NCBI GenBank assembly: GCA_947474365.1
Contig: CANJIU010000102.1
Span: 1 to 35,749, forward strand
From: Opitutia bacterium
GTDB lineage: Bacteria; Verrucomicrobiota; Verrucomicrobiia; Opitutales; Opitutaceae
Reading direction: 5' to 3'
DNA: 35,749 nucleotides
Below, one piece after another: positions 23,374 to 32,547 of this stretch. How positions within the stretch are numbered: position 1 is the stretch's first letter; each line of letters opens with the position of its first letter. The notes under the pieces are model-generated. The model was not told the origin of the DNA, did not search any database, and was given only the letters and a program-made list of their open reading frames with translations. The translations under genes and the position numbers were made by a program.

Positions 23374-24966
23374 ATGCCCCTCACTCGGACGAAAATGTTT
23401 CTGGTCCCGGCCCTTCTCCTCGCGATCGCGGTTGCCGGCGTGCCCTGGCTCCCCGCGGCCGGCGCTCCGGCGGCCCGCCGCGCGCCGAATATCCTCTTTG
23501 CAATCAGCGACGACCAGTCGTGGGAGCACACCGGCGCCGCGGGCTGCACCTTCGTCCGGACGCCGGCGTTCGACCGGGTCGCGCGTGAGGGCGTGCGGTT
23601 CGTCCACTCGTTTGCCGCGAGCCCGTCGTGCACCCCGTCGCGCAGTGCGGTGCTTACCGGCCGCCACATCTGGCAGATCGGCGAGGGTGGGGTGCTCTAT
23701 GGGACGATGCCGAAGGAGTATCCGCCGTTTACCCATTTGTTGCAGGATGCCGGCTACCACACGGGTTTTACGGGCAAAGGCTGGGGGCCGGGCGAATGGG
23801 AACCCGGCGGCCTTCCGCGGCATCCCATCGGTCGAGAGTACAACCGGAAACTCATGAACCCAGTGCCGCCGGTCGCGATCGATCCGCGGGACTACGCCGC
23901 CAATTTTGACGCGTTTCTCGAAGAACGGCCGGCCGGTCGGCCCTTCTTCTTTTGGTTCGGCGCGACCGAACCGCATCGGGTCTACGAGGACGGCGCCGGT
24001 GTGCGCCACGGGAAGAAGACGAGCCACGTCAAGGTGCCCTCGTACTGGCCCGACACGGACTTGGTGCGGAGCGACATCCTCGACTATGCGGATGAGATCG
24101 ACTGGTTCGACTCCCATCTTGCGCGCATGCTCGCGAAGCTCGAAGCGATCGGGGAATTGGACAACACGATCGTCGTCGTCACCAGCGACAACGGCATGCC
24201 GTTTCCCCGCGCCAAGGTGAACCTCTACGACCCCGGCGTGCGCATGCCGCTGGCGATTCGCTGGCCCAAGCACATTCCCGCCGGCCGCGTCGTCGACGAC
24301 TTTGCAAGTCACCTGGATTTTGCGCCGACGTTCCTGGAAGCGGCCGGGATCGCCATTCCGCCACGGATCACGGGACGGAGCCTGATGCCCGTGCTCACCT
24401 CGACGAAGTCCGGTCGCGTTGATCCCACGCGCAACGCCGCCTACACCGCCCTCGAGCGGCACACCTGGTGCCGGCCTGACGGCGGGACGTATCCGATTCG
24501 CGCGTTGCGCACGGATGATTTTCTCTACCTGCGGAATTTCGCCCCGGATCGCTGGCCGACCGGCGGTCCCGACTTCATCTCGTCGAACAAGACGCCGCAC
24601 GGCGACGTCGACGGCGCGCCGATCAAGACGTTCATGGAGGATCCGGCAAACCAGCGCAAATATCCCGTCCAGTTCGCGCTCTGCTACGGCAAGCGTCCGC
24701 TCGAGGAACTCTACGATGTGCGGAAGGATCCCGACCAGGTCCACAACCTTGCCGCCGACCCGGCGTATCGTGCGGTTCGGGAGAAGCTCTGGGCGCAATT
24801 GCGCGACTATCTGGAAAAAACCGGTGACCCGCGTCTCGCCGGCCGCGACCCTTGGCAGGGCTACGCCTACCGGCAGACCGTCGGGTTTGGGGCGACGTTC
24901 AACCGTACTTTGAGCGAGGCGGAACGTGATGCCGCTGCCGGCCGGGCTGCGCACAAGCCGCAGTGA
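23374..24966 (+). CDS. Secreted sulfatase, N-sulfoglucosamine sulfohydrolase-like (S1 family)
   Basis: This 530-residue protein has a signal peptide (about 1-33) and a complete type I sulfatase domain. Metal-binding Asp46-Asp47 lie in ISDDQSW, and the formylglycine motif is Cys86 in SPSCTPSRSAVLTGRH (CxPxR). GKGWGPGEWEPGG, FWFGATEPHR and VTSDNGMPFPRAKVNLYDPG follow. The last motif, with DFAPTFLEAAGI and LYDVRKDPDQVHNLAADP, resembles heparan N-sulfatase (SGSH). A related N- or O-sulfated sugar substrate is inferred, not proven. The cysteine requires a formylglycine-generating or anaerobic maturase encoded elsewhere. The start was set at 23374; ATGs at 23362 and 23395 are also possible. It is divergent from the liv operon. 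Confidence 0.9.
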   Translation: MPLTRTKMFLVPALLLAIAVAGVPWLPAAGAPAARRAPNILFAISDDQSWEHTGAAGCTFVRTPAFDRVAREGVRFVHSFAASPSCTPSRSAVLTGRHIWQIGEGGVLYGTMPKEYPPFTHLLQDAGYHTGFTGKGWGPGEWEPGGLPRHPIGREYNRKLMNPVPPVAIDPRDYAANFDAFLEERPAGRPFFFWFGATEPHRVYEDGAGVRHGKKTSHVKVPSYWPDTDLVRSDILDYADEIDWFDSHLARMLAKLEAIGELDNTIVVVTSDNGMPFPRAKVNLYDPGVRMPLAIRWPKHIPAGRVVDDFASHLDFAPTFLEAAGIAIPPRITGRSLMPVLTSTKSGRVDPTRNAAYTALERHTWCRPDGGTYPIRALRTDDFLYLRNFAPDRWPTGGPDFISSNKTPHGDVDGAPIKTFMEDPANQRKYPVQFALCYGKRPLEELYDVRKDPDQVHNLAADPAYRAVREKLWAQLRDYLEKTGDPRLAGRDPWQGYAYRQTVGFGATFNRTLSEAERDAAAGRAAHKPQ

Positions 24967-25081
24967 GCGGAGGATAAGCGGTGCCGGCGCGGAACGCGGC
25001 GCGCCGCCGCGATGCCCAGGGCTGCCGCGGCCTGTGCCGAGATGCGGCTTGTACTGCGAAACCGCTCCGAAATATTACCTC

Positions 25082-27910
25082 ATGCCTCTGACGAACCGCC
25101 CCATTGTCCTCGACCTGCTGCCCCGCGCTTGCCGCTTGCTGGGGCTCGCCACCCTGGTGGCCGTGCTGCCATACAGTCCCCGCGCCGCCGATTCCGGCGC
25201 GTCCCGCAAAGTCGCTTCAGTCGAGGGCATCACCGAGTACCGCCTCGCTAACGGCCTGAGCGTCCTGCTCTTCCCCGATGCTTCCCAATCAAAGGTGACC
25301 GTCAACCTGACCGTGCTCGTCGGTTCGCGGCACGAGGGCTACGGCGAGACCGGCATGGCGCATCTGCTCGAGCACATGGTGTTCAAGGGCACGCCGCGGC
25401 ACCCCAACGTCCCGAAAGCTCTGCAGGAACACGGCGCGCGGTTCAACGGCAGCACCTCAGACGACCGCACCAACTATTACGAGACATTGAATGCCACCGA
25501 CGCGAACCTGGAGTTCGCGATCGACCTGGAGGCTGACCGGATGATGAACTCCTTCGTGCGCGGTGAGGATCTCGTTTCAGAGATGACGGTGGTGCGGAAC
25601 GAGTTTGAACGCGGGGAAAACTCGTCCGACCGCGTGCTCCGCCAGCGCATCGCCTCGGCCGCGTACGACTGGCACAACTACGGCAAGTCCACCATCGGTA
25701 ACCGCAGCGACATCGAGCGCGTGCCGATCGAGAACCTGCGCGAGTTTTACCGGAAATACTATCAGCCCGACAATGCGGTCCTCATCATCGCCGGGAAATT
25801 CGAGGAGGCGACGACCCTCGGTTTCGTGCAAAAACATTTTGGCGTCATCCCGCGCCCGGGCCGCAAACTCAATCCGGCCTGGACCGAGGAACCCGCGCAG
25901 GACGGCGAACGTACAGTCACGCTCCGGCGGGTAGGCACGGTTGGTTCAGTCGGCCTGGCGTATCACATTCCGTCCGGATCCCATGCCGATTCCGCGCCGC
26001 TGCAGGTGCTTGGCGGCGTGCTGAGCGCGCGCTCGAGCGGCCGGCTGTTCAAGGCGTTGGTCGAGACGAAGAAGGCCACGGCGGCCTCCGCCTTCGCGGA
26101 GCGCCAGCACGATCCCGGGCTTTTCTGGGCGTCTGCCGACGTCCCGGCCGGCGGCTCGGTGGACGAGGTCCGCGACCTCCTGATCGCGACCATCGAGGGT
26201 GTCGCGTCGACCGATCTCTCGACCGAGGAGGTCGAGCGGGCGAAGCAGCAATTGCTGCGGCAGCGCGAACAGGCCGCCTCCGACACCGCGGCGCTGGGCG
26301 TAGCGCTGAGTTCGTGGGCTGCTCAGGGCGACTGGCGGCTGTATTTCATTTCCCGGGATCGGATCGAGGCGGTGACGCCAGCCGCGGTAAAGGCGGCCGC
26401 GGCGCTCTACCTGAAGCGCAGCAATCGCACCGTCGGTGTTTTCCATCCTACCGATCAGTCGGACCGCGTTCCCGTCCCGGTCTCGCCAGACCTGGCGGCG
26501 TTGGTGGCCGGTTATCAGGGGCGGGCGACCGTCGCCGAAGGTGAGGCGTTTGACGCGACCCCGGCCAACATCGAATCTCGCGTCGCCCGCGAGGAATTTC
26601 CCGGCGGCATCAAGGTCACGCTCCTCCCCAAAAAATCCCGCGGCCACGAGGTGCACCTCACCATCACCCTGCGCTACGGCAACGAGGAGAATCTGAAGGA
26701 GTTCGAGGGCGCGGCGAGTTTTCTGCCTTCACTCATGCTGCACGGCACGAAGCAGCTCAGCTACCAGCAACTTCGGGATGAACTCGACCGGCTGGGCGCG
26801 ACGCTCAGCGCGGGAAGCAGCGGCGGTGGCGGTCGCGGCGGGCGGGGAGGGAGCAGCGCGGCGCCGGGCACGCTCGGCGCGGTGTCATTTTCGATCCAGG
26901 CGAAGCGCGACACGCTGCCGGCCGTGCTGGAATTGTTGCGACAGGTCCTGCGGGAGCCGCTACTGCCCGCGGATCATTTTGAGATCACGAAGGCCGAACG
27001 ACTTTCCGGGCTGGAGCAGACCCGGACCGAGCCGTCCGCCCTCGGACCCCGTTTGTTGCAACGGCAACTTTCTCCCTATGCAAAGGACGACATCCGCTAC
27101 GTGCCCACGGTGGAGGAAGCGATCGAGCGCCTGCGGTCCGTCACCCATGCGCAGGTCGTGCGCCTTTACCGGGAATTTCTCGGCGGGACCAACGGAGAGG
27201 TGACGATCGTCGGTGACTTCGACCGGGCGGCCTGTCTGCCGCTCTTGCAGCAAGCGCTCGGGGGGTGGGCGCCGGCGAAACCCTATGCCCGCATCACGAA
27301 TCCCCTGGTCGGCGGTGTGGCTGGCACCCGCCATGTGATCAACACTCCGGACAAGGCCAACGCGACCTATTCCGCCGGCCTGATGGTGCCGTTGCGCGAC
27401 TCCGATCCCGACTACGCGGCGCTGCTGCTGGGTAACTACATCCTCGGTTCGGGCGGATTGTCTTCGCGCCTTGGCGTCCGTATCCGGCAACAGGAGGGCC
27501 TGTCGTACGGCGTTGGCTCAAGTTTCAGCGCGTCGTCGCGGGAGCCGCGCGCCAGTCTGTCGATCACCGCGATCTGCAACCCCAAGAACATGGGACGCGT
27601 GGAGACGTGTGTGAAAGAGGAGTTGCAGCGCCTGTTGCGCGATGGCGTCACCGCCGACGAGCTGGACAAGGCGCGGCAGGGTTATCTCGAGGCCCAAAAG
27701 GTCGCTCGTGCGAGCGACCCGGCGATCGCCGGAACCTTGGCGGGTCTGCGCTACCTCGAGCGTACGATGGCGTGGCAGGCGGAGTTGGAGGAGAAAATCC
27801 GGGCGCTGACCCCGGAAGCCGTGCTCGCCGCCGTGCGGAAGCACTTCGATCCCGCGAAACTCGTGGTGGTCACAGCGGGAGATTTCTCGGCCAAACCGTC
27901 GGACGGTTGA
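25082..27910 (+). CDS. Secreted M16-family zinc metallopeptidase (pitrilysin/processing-peptidase type, two-domain)
   Basis: This 942-residue protein has a signal peptide (about 1-36) and two M16 halves. The inverted zinc motif is HLLEH (His94, Glu97, His98), and the third ligand Glu174 lies in VVRNEFERGEN, 76 residues after His98 as expected. The second half (about residues 510-930) keeps the fold without a zinc motif and contains a glycine-rich insertion near residues 580-595. R/Y-type closing residues appear in QEGLSYGVGSSF. It should degrade peptides in the periplasm. ATG 25082 gives a good signal peptide; an open frame upstream to 24926 overlaps the sulfatase. It follows the sulfatase by 115 bases on the same strand; a functional link is not evident. 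Confidence 0.92.
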   Translation: MPLTNRPIVLDLLPRACRLLGLATLVAVLPYSPRAADSGASRKVASVEGITEYRLANGLSVLLFPDASQSKVTVNLTVLVGSRHEGYGETGMAHLLEHMVFKGTPRHPNVPKALQEHGARFNGSTSDDRTNYYETLNATDANLEFAIDLEADRMMNSFVRGEDLVSEMTVVRNEFERGENSSDRVLRQRIASAAYDWHNYGKSTIGNRSDIERVPIENLREFYRKYYQPDNAVLIIAGKFEEATTLGFVQKHFGVIPRPGRKLNPAWTEEPAQDGERTVTLRRVGTVGSVGLAYHIPSGSHADSAPLQVLGGVLSARSSGRLFKALVETKKATAASAFAERQHDPGLFWASADVPAGGSVDEVRDLLIATIEGVASTDLSTEEVERAKQQLLRQREQAASDTAALGVALSSWAAQGDWRLYFISRDRIEAVTPAAVKAAAALYLKRSNRTVGVFHPTDQSDRVPVPVSPDLAALVAGYQGRATVAEGEAFDATPANIESRVAREEFPGGIKVTLLPKKSRGHEVHLTITLRYGNEENLKEFEGAASFLPSLMLHGTKQLSYQQLRDELDRLGATLSAGSSGGGGRGGRGGSSAAPGTLGAVSFSIQAKRDTLPAVLELLRQVLREPLLPADHFEITKAERLSGLEQTRTEPSALGPRLLQRQLSPYAKDDIRYVPTVEEAIERLRSVTHAQVVRLYREFLGGTNGEVTIVGDFDRAACLPLLQQALGGWAPAKPYARITNPLVGGVAGTRHVINTPDKANATYSAGLMVPLRDSDPDYAALLLGNYILGSGGLSSRLGVRIRQQEGLSYGVGSSFSASSREPRASLSITAICNPKNMGRVETCVKEELQRLLRDGVTADELDKARQGYLEAQKVARASDPAIAGTLAGLRYLERTMAWQAELEEKIRALTPEAVLAAVRKHFDPAKLVVVTAGDFSAKPSDG

Positions 27911-27912
27911 GG

Positions 27913-27935
27913 GGCGGTCGCCAGCCGCGATCGCC
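27913..27935. terminator. Hairpin between convergent M16 and serine hydrolase genes, candidate terminator
   Basis: GGCGGTCG pairs with CGATCGCC (8 bp with one G-U wobble) across a 7-base loop, starting three bases after the M16 stop. The gene following is convergent. No U-tract is present, so a bidirectional terminator is only suggested. Confidence 0.35.
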
Positions 27936-28002
27936 AGTGAGCGGGAGCGCGGACGGCACGGCCTCAGGGGAGATTCTGTTGGCCGGTTTCCGCGCCGCTG
28001 CG

Positions 28003-28959
28003 CTATTTCGCCATCCCACCGACCACGACTTTCGCCACGCTACGAATGATTTCCCGCTCGTTGGCGTGGTCCGTCGTGAAAACGACCAAGACGAACTTTG
28101 CGCCATTCGGGAGTTCGATGTACGCGGCGTCGTGGCGCGTCTGGCTCGTCCAGCCGGCCTTTGACCAGAGTTTCGTTCCGGTCGGCAGCGCGGGACCCGT
28201 AAATTTGGCCTGATTGTCCGGATCTGGATCCTTCGTCGCTGGGTCGCGTGCGAGGAGCGACATCATCTCGGCGCTGCGGGCGGGCGTGACGCAGTGGCCC
28301 GTGGCGATCTCGGCGAGGAGGCGCGCGGTGGCGTCGGTCGTGAGCATGTTGCGCTTGGGCGCGAACAGTCGGATGGCCTGTGATTCGCGGCCGTACGGGC
28401 CGTCGCCCCACGGCTTCTTGCTGGCGTTGATGTCGGTGTAGCCGAGCGACGCGAAATAGCGCGTCACGACGGAGCGGCGCTCGAACCAGAGCTTGATTTC
28501 GTCGTCCGGCAATTCCGGCCCGCTGGTGGTGCCGGTGAGCAGATCGATGACGTAGTGCGTGGCGTCGTTGGAGGAGTCGACGATCATGTCGCGCAGCGCG
28601 CGGCGCAGTTCCGGCGTGTCGACGAGTTTGCCGTCCTCCAGCCAACGGTGCGCGGCGGCCAGATAGAATAACTTGATGACGCTCGCCGGATAAATCGGCA
28701 CGTCGCCCCGGATGCTGGCGCGGCTGGGATGGGCGGGGTCGTGGAGGTCGACCAGCGTGAGGGCGAGTTGCTCCGGTTTTAACTGACTCGGGCGAAATTG
28801 CCCTAACGCGCTTTGCGCAGCGCGCTCGGCAAGGGTCTGGAGTTGGGCAGACGGCAGAGAGCCGTCGCGTCGTTCCGCTGCACGCGCTGGCGAGAAGGCG
28901 AGTAGCCCGACGCAGAGCGCCACGGCGCCGGGCAGAAAACGGTGCGACGGACCGCCCAC
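28003..28959 (-). CDS. Secreted class A beta-lactamase-like serine hydrolase
   Basis: This 318-residue protein starts at a GTG and has a signal peptide (about 1-28, ending ARAAE). It carries the penicillin-binding/beta-lactamase motifs: SVIK (Ser93, Lys96) in YPASVIKLFYL, SSN (residues 129-131) in IVDSSNDATHYVIDLL, and KAG (267-269) in the place of KTG in LWSKAGWTSQTRHDAAYIE. The fold is that of the beta-lactamase2 family. Without the usual KTG and with no identified general-base glutamate of the omega loop, antibiotic hydrolysis is doubtful; a peptidoglycan or other esterase/peptidase role is as likely. It begins six bases after the Dabb gene stop and is probably co-transcribed with it. Confidence 0.85.
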   Translation of the reverse strand: MGGPSHRFLPGAVALCVGLLAFSPARAAERRDGSLPSAQLQTLAERAAQSALGQFRPSQLKPEQLALTLVDLHDPAHPSRASIRGDVPIYPASVIKLFYLAAAHRWLEDGKLVDTPELRRALRDMIVDSSNDATHYVIDLLTGTTSGPELPDDEIKLWFERRSVVTRYFASLGYTDINASKKPWGDGPYGRESQAIRLFAPKRNMLTTDATARLLAEIATGHCVTPARSAEMMSLLARDPATKDPDPDNQAKFTGPALPTGTKLWSKAGWTSQTRHDAAYIELPNGAKFVLVVFTTDHANEREIIRSVAKVVVGGMAK

Positions 28960-28965
28960 GCGAGC

Positions 28966-29400
28966 TCAGTTCGTGATATCGGACGTCACGCTGCGCTCGC
29001 GGATGCCTTCGTAGAGGGCGTACCATTCCTTCTGGGCGGCGCTACCGGCGTAGTCCTTGAGGGCCTGTTCGCTGGCAAACTCCATCACGAAGATATGCGA
29101 GCGGTCGGTCTGGTTCTTGATCGCGCGCGTCCACACGTGGGTGATGCCGGGAAACTTGGCCGGCAGCTTGTGCACGCCGTCGATGGCGGCCTGGATCTGC
29201 GCGGGCGTCGTCCCGTCCTTGAAGCTGACGGTGATGACGTGAATGACGGACTTCGGGGACGTGCCTGAGGCGGCGGGCACCGGGGCGGTGCTCTCGGCCT
29301 TTTTCTTTTTCTTCGCCTTCGGCTCGTCTTGGGCCGAGAGCGTGGTCGCGCCAAGCGCGAGGATACCGGTGGTCAGGAGGGCGAGGAGGAGCTTTTTCAT
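28966..29400 (-). CDS. Secreted Dabb (stress-responsive alpha/beta barrel) domain protein
   Basis: This 144-residue protein has a signal peptide (MKKLLLALLTTGILALGATT, cleaved near LSAQ), then a lysine-rich and Ala/Pro linker (about 25-48) and a Dabb domain (50-140). The Dabb pattern is visible in VIHVITVSFKDGTTPAQIQA, FPGITHVWTRAIKN, HIFVMEFASEQALKDYAG and EWYALYEGI. Dabb domains form dimeric ferredoxin-like barrels; secreted versions have no known reaction. ATG 29400 is the signal-peptide start; a start at 29445 would add 15 residues. It lies divergently from the GlcG-like gene (198 bases) and is the first gene of a two-gene unit with the serine hydrolase. Confidence 0.88.
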   Translation of the reverse strand: MKKLLLALLTTGILALGATTLSAQDEPKAKKKKKAESTAPVPAASGTSPKSVIHVITVSFKDGTTPAQIQAAIDGVHKLPAKFPGITHVWTRAIKNQTDRSHIFVMEFASEQALKDYAGSAAQKEWYALYEGIRERSVTSDITN

Positions 29401-29598
29401 GCAGGAATCAGTGGTTGTGTTTTGAACTTTTGGGTCGTCCATCAAACGGTGACGGCAGCAGCGACCTCCGCGGGGTTTGCTGGCTGGGGCGGGTGGTTGT
29501 CAACGGCGGACTGAAAATGGGAGATCCGCGAGGTTTCGCGATGACAACGGCCGGATCGATGATCTACGGTGTTGGTTTCAACCCCTCAGCACTTCCCC

Positions 29599-30081
29599 AT
29601 GAACATGCCACGTCTTCTCCTTGCCCTCGTTATTTCCGCGCTCGCTCCCATGCTGCGCGCCCAAGCCGGCGACCTGCCCTATGGTGCCCCAATCCCGCTC
29701 GCGGACGCGAAGAAGGCCATCGCGGCCGCGCAGGTCGAGGCGAGGAAAAACAACTGGATGGTGGCGATCAGCGTCGTCGATTCCGGCGGACACCTCGTGG
29801 CGTTTGAGCGCATGGACACGACGCAGCACGGCAGCGTCGAGGTCTCGCAGGAAAAGGCGCGCACGGCGGTGGCGTTCCGGCGTCCGTCCAAGGCTTTTCA
29901 GGACGCGGTGGCCGGTGGGGGCGAAGGTCTGCGCACGCTCCGGTTGCCGGGGGCGATTCCGATCGAAGGCGGCCTGCCGTTAATCGTCGGCGGCAAAATT
30001 GTCGGCGCCATCGGAGTCTCGGGCGTGACCTCGGCCCAGGACGGTCAGATCGCAGCGGCGGGCGTGGCGGGATTGAAATGA
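29599..30081 (+). CDS. Secreted GlcG/HbpS-family protein (heme-degrading domain type)
   Basis: This 160-residue protein has a signal peptide (about 1-22, MNMPRLLLALVISALAPMLR) and one GlcG/HbpS (DUF336) domain. Family landmarks are AKKAIAAAQVEARKNNW, VAISVVDSGGHLVAFERMD, EKARTAVAFRRPSKAF and GLPLIVGGKIVGAIGVSG. HbpS binds heme in Streptomyces; GlcG is of uncertain function in glycolate utilisation. The ligand here is unknown. Its stop overlaps the start of the next sulfatase gene (ATGA at 30078), so the two are translationally coupled. No convincing promoter could be picked in the divergent region 29401-29598. Confidence 0.88.
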   Translation: MNMPRLLLALVISALAPMLRAQAGDLPYGAPIPLADAKKAIAAAQVEARKNNWMVAISVVDSGGHLVAFERMDTTQHGSVEVSQEKARTAVAFRRPSKAFQDAVAGGGEGLRTLRLPGAIPIEGGLPLIVGGKIVGAIGVSGVTSAQDGQIAAAGVAGLK

Positions 30082-31499
30082 TCTCCGCGATGAGGGCGCT
30101 CCTTTTCGCTTTGATCGGCTGGCTGGTGTCGCCGGCGGCAGTCGCCGCCGGCGCCGGGTCGAAGCCTAACGTCCTGCTCATTCTCAGCGACGACCAGGGC
30201 TGGCCGGATTTGGGCACGATGGGGATCAAGCAGATCCGGACGCCCCATCTCGACCGCCTGGCCGCGGAAGGCGTGCGGGCCACGCATTTCTACGTGACCT
30301 GGCCGGCGTGCACGCCCTCGCGGGGCAGCATCTTGACCGGGCGCTTTCCGCAGCGCAACGGACTCTACGACATGGTGCGAAACGACATGGTCAACTTCGG
30401 CTACGTGTATCCCTTGGAGGAGTACGCGGTCTCGCCCGAGATGACACTGGGGCTGGATCCCAAGGAGAAGACCCTCGGTGATTTGATGAAAGGCGCCGGT
30501 TACCGCACCGGGGTGGTGGGCAAGTGGGACATGGGGCAGGCGAAACGGTACCTGCCGCTGCAGCGCGGTTTCGATTTTTTCTACGGCCACGGCAACAACG
30601 GCATCGATTACTACACGCATGAGCGCTACGGCGTGCCTTCGCTGTTTTCGGGCAACACCCGCACGCAGGCGGACAAGGGCACGTATGCGACCGACCTGTT
30701 TAAGCGCGAGGCGCTGCGGTTCATCAACGCGGCCCCCGCAGGAAAGCCCTGGTTTCTCTACCTGCCCTTCAATGCGCCGCACGGTGCGTCATCATTTGCG
30801 GGGGAGATGCGGGCCAACGGAAAAAAGAAGGGCGCCGGCGTCCAGGCGCCGAAGGAATACGTCGCCCCGTATCTCAAGCAGGGATTGGACGAAGGGCTCG
30901 CGAATTACTACGGTGCCGTCACCTGCATGGACGCCGCGATCGGCGAGATCCTCGCGCAAATCAAGGCGCGGGGCGAGGAGGACAACACGCTGGTGATTTT
31001 CCTGAGCGACAACGGCGGCAGCGGGAACGGTGGCAACGCGCCGCTGCGCGGTGCGAAGAGCACGATGTGGGAGGGCGGCCTGAGCGTGCCGTTCATCGCG
31101 CGCTGGCCGGGAAAGCTGCCCGCCGGAAAGGTGACGGGCGAGTTCCTCACGTCGTTGGAGTTTTTCCCCACGTTGGCCGCGGTCAGCGGGGCCGCGTTGC
31201 CCGCCGGGGTGAAGCTGGACGGTTTTGACCTGCTGCCGGTGCTGCGCGGGGAGAAGCCGTCGTCGCGCACCGAGATGTTCTGGCAGCGCCGGGCGGATTT
31301 CGCCGTGCGCGTCGGGCAGTGGAAATTGTCGAAGACGGGCAACGCCGGCGGGCTCTACGATCTCTCCGCCGACCGCGCGGAGAAGAACGATCTTTCGAAA
31401 CAACATCCGGAAATTTTGGCGCGACTGAAGGCGCGGTACGAAGCGTGGCAGGCCGAGATGAATGCGTCGGAGCCGCGCGGTCCGTTCCGGGATTTTTAG
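30078..31499 (+). CDS. Secreted arylsulfatase-type sulfatase (S1 family)
   Basis: This 473-residue protein has a signal peptide (about 1-24) and a full sulfatase domain. Metal ligands Asp38-Asp39 lie in LILSDDQGWPD. The formylglycine cysteine is Cys78 in WPACTPSRGSILTGRFPQ. VVGKWDMGQ, YLPFNAPHGA and IFLSDNGGSGNGGNAPLRG are the remaining active-site regions. It more resembles arylsulfatase A/B enzymes than the SGSH-like sulfatase at 23374-24966, so the two may act on different linkages. The ATG at 30078 overlaps the preceding stop; the next ATG is at 30090. Its cysteine needs formylglycine maturation. The substrate, likely a sulfated glycan, is inferred. Confidence 0.92.
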   Translation: MISAMRALLFALIGWLVSPAAVAAGAGSKPNVLLILSDDQGWPDLGTMGIKQIRTPHLDRLAAEGVRATHFYVTWPACTPSRGSILTGRFPQRNGLYDMVRNDMVNFGYVYPLEEYAVSPEMTLGLDPKEKTLGDLMKGAGYRTGVVGKWDMGQAKRYLPLQRGFDFFYGHGNNGIDYYTHERYGVPSLFSGNTRTQADKGTYATDLFKREALRFINAAPAGKPWFLYLPFNAPHGASSFAGEMRANGKKKGAGVQAPKEYVAPYLKQGLDEGLANYYGAVTCMDAAIGEILAQIKARGEEDNTLVIFLSDNGGSGNGGNAPLRGAKSTMWEGGLSVPFIARWPGKLPAGKVTGEFLTSLEFFPTLAAVSGAALPAGVKLDGFDLLPVLRGEKPSSRTEMFWQRRADFAVRVGQWKLSKTGNAGGLYDLSADRAEKNDLSKQHPEILARLKARYEAWQAEMNASEPRGPFRDF

Positions 31500-31575
31500 G
31501 CGGCAGGGCTGCCATGTCCGTGGCGTCGAAAAATAGGCGGGACAGAAGTGTGGCTGCGAACCACGCTTTGATGCA

Positions 31576-32469
31576 ATGAACCGCTCCCGGCTCCCATTGC
31601 TCCTCGGTACGTTCGGCGTGCTCGCTCTCGCCTCGCTCCGCCTTGCTGCCGCGGAACCGTTTTTCTTCATCCAGCTGAGCGATCCGCAGATGGGGATGTT
31701 CAGCAGCGATCGCGATGTCGCGCAGGATGCGGCGAACTTCGAATTCGCCGTGACGGCGGTAAATCGGCTGCGGCCGGCGTTCGTGGTGATCACCGGCGAT
31801 CTCGTGAACAAGCCCGGCGACCCGGAGCAAATCGCCACCTATTTCCGGATTGTCGGCAAAATCGACTCTTCGATTCCCGTCTACAACATCGCGGGCAACC
31901 ACGACGTGCAGAACGTGCCGACGCCCGCCAGTCTCGAGGCCTACACGAAGCGCTTCGGGCCCGATCACTATTCGTTTTCGCAGCGGGGCCTCGTGGGCAT
32001 CGTGCTCAACTCGACGGTGATTCACTCCCCCAACCAGGTGTCGGCGCAGTTTGCCGAACAGGAAACCTGGCTCCGGGCCGAACTCACGAAGGCCAAGGCG
32101 TCTGGCGCAAAGCACATCGTCGTGTTTCAGCACCACCCCTGGTTCATCGCGAGCGCCTCCGAGCCCGATCAGTATTTCAACATCCCGGTGGCGCGCCGCG
32201 CCGCTTACCTGACGATGTTTCGGGAGTACGGCGTGCGGTATCTGTTCTGCGGCCACTATCATCGCAACGCCGGGGGACTCGACGGCACGATCGAAAACGT
32301 CACGAGCGGTCCAGTGGGCAAGCCTCTCGGTGGCGCCAAGTCGGGCCTGCGGGTCGCCATCGTCCGCGACGAGAAAATCGAGCATCGTTACTACGAACTC
32401 GGCGATCTGCCGGTGGCGATCGAGCTGAACCCTGCGCCGGCGAAGAAGGAAAAAGCGAAGTCGAAGTAA
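31576..32469 (+). CDS. Secreted calcineurin-like metallophosphoesterase (CPPED1-like)
   Basis: This 297-residue protein has a signal peptide (about 1-26) and a metallophosphoesterase domain. The metal motifs are SDPQMG (Asp36 and Gln38, the DxQ variant seen in CPPED1-like proteins instead of DxH), VITGDLVNK (Asp75), AGNHDVQN (Asn108, His109), FQHHPWF (His186-His187) and CGHYHRN (His227, His229). All metal ligands are present. The C-terminus is lysine-rich (KKEKAKSK). It would hydrolyse phosphoester bonds in the periplasm; the substrate is unknown. It follows the second sulfatase by 76 bases on the same strand, and a strong hairpin follows it at 32548-32574. Confidence 0.9.
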   Translation: MNRSRLPLLLGTFGVLALASLRLAAAEPFFFIQLSDPQMGMFSSDRDVAQDAANFEFAVTAVNRLRPAFVVITGDLVNKPGDPEQIATYFRIVGKIDSSIPVYNIAGNHDVQNVPTPASLEAYTKRFGPDHYSFSQRGLVGIVLNSTVIHSPNQVSAQFAEQETWLRAELTKAKASGAKHIVVFQHHPWFIASASEPDQYFNIPVARRAAYLTMFREYGVRYLFCGHYHRNAGGLDGTIENVTSGPVGKPLGGAKSGLRVAIVRDEKIEHRYYELGDLPVAIELNPAPAKKEKAKSK

Positions 32470-32547
32470 GCCGAGAATGCCGCTTGTGGCTTTGCGTTCG
32501 CGAATAACCGTCCCCGGCCCGGCATCCGGTTCGATCGGGCGCGGCCT

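Noticed and set aside
23308..24954. Minus-strand frame of 548 codons opposite the SGSH-like sulfatase
   Set aside because: The plus strand has a signal peptide and sulfatase motifs; the minus translation is Arg-rich without motifs.
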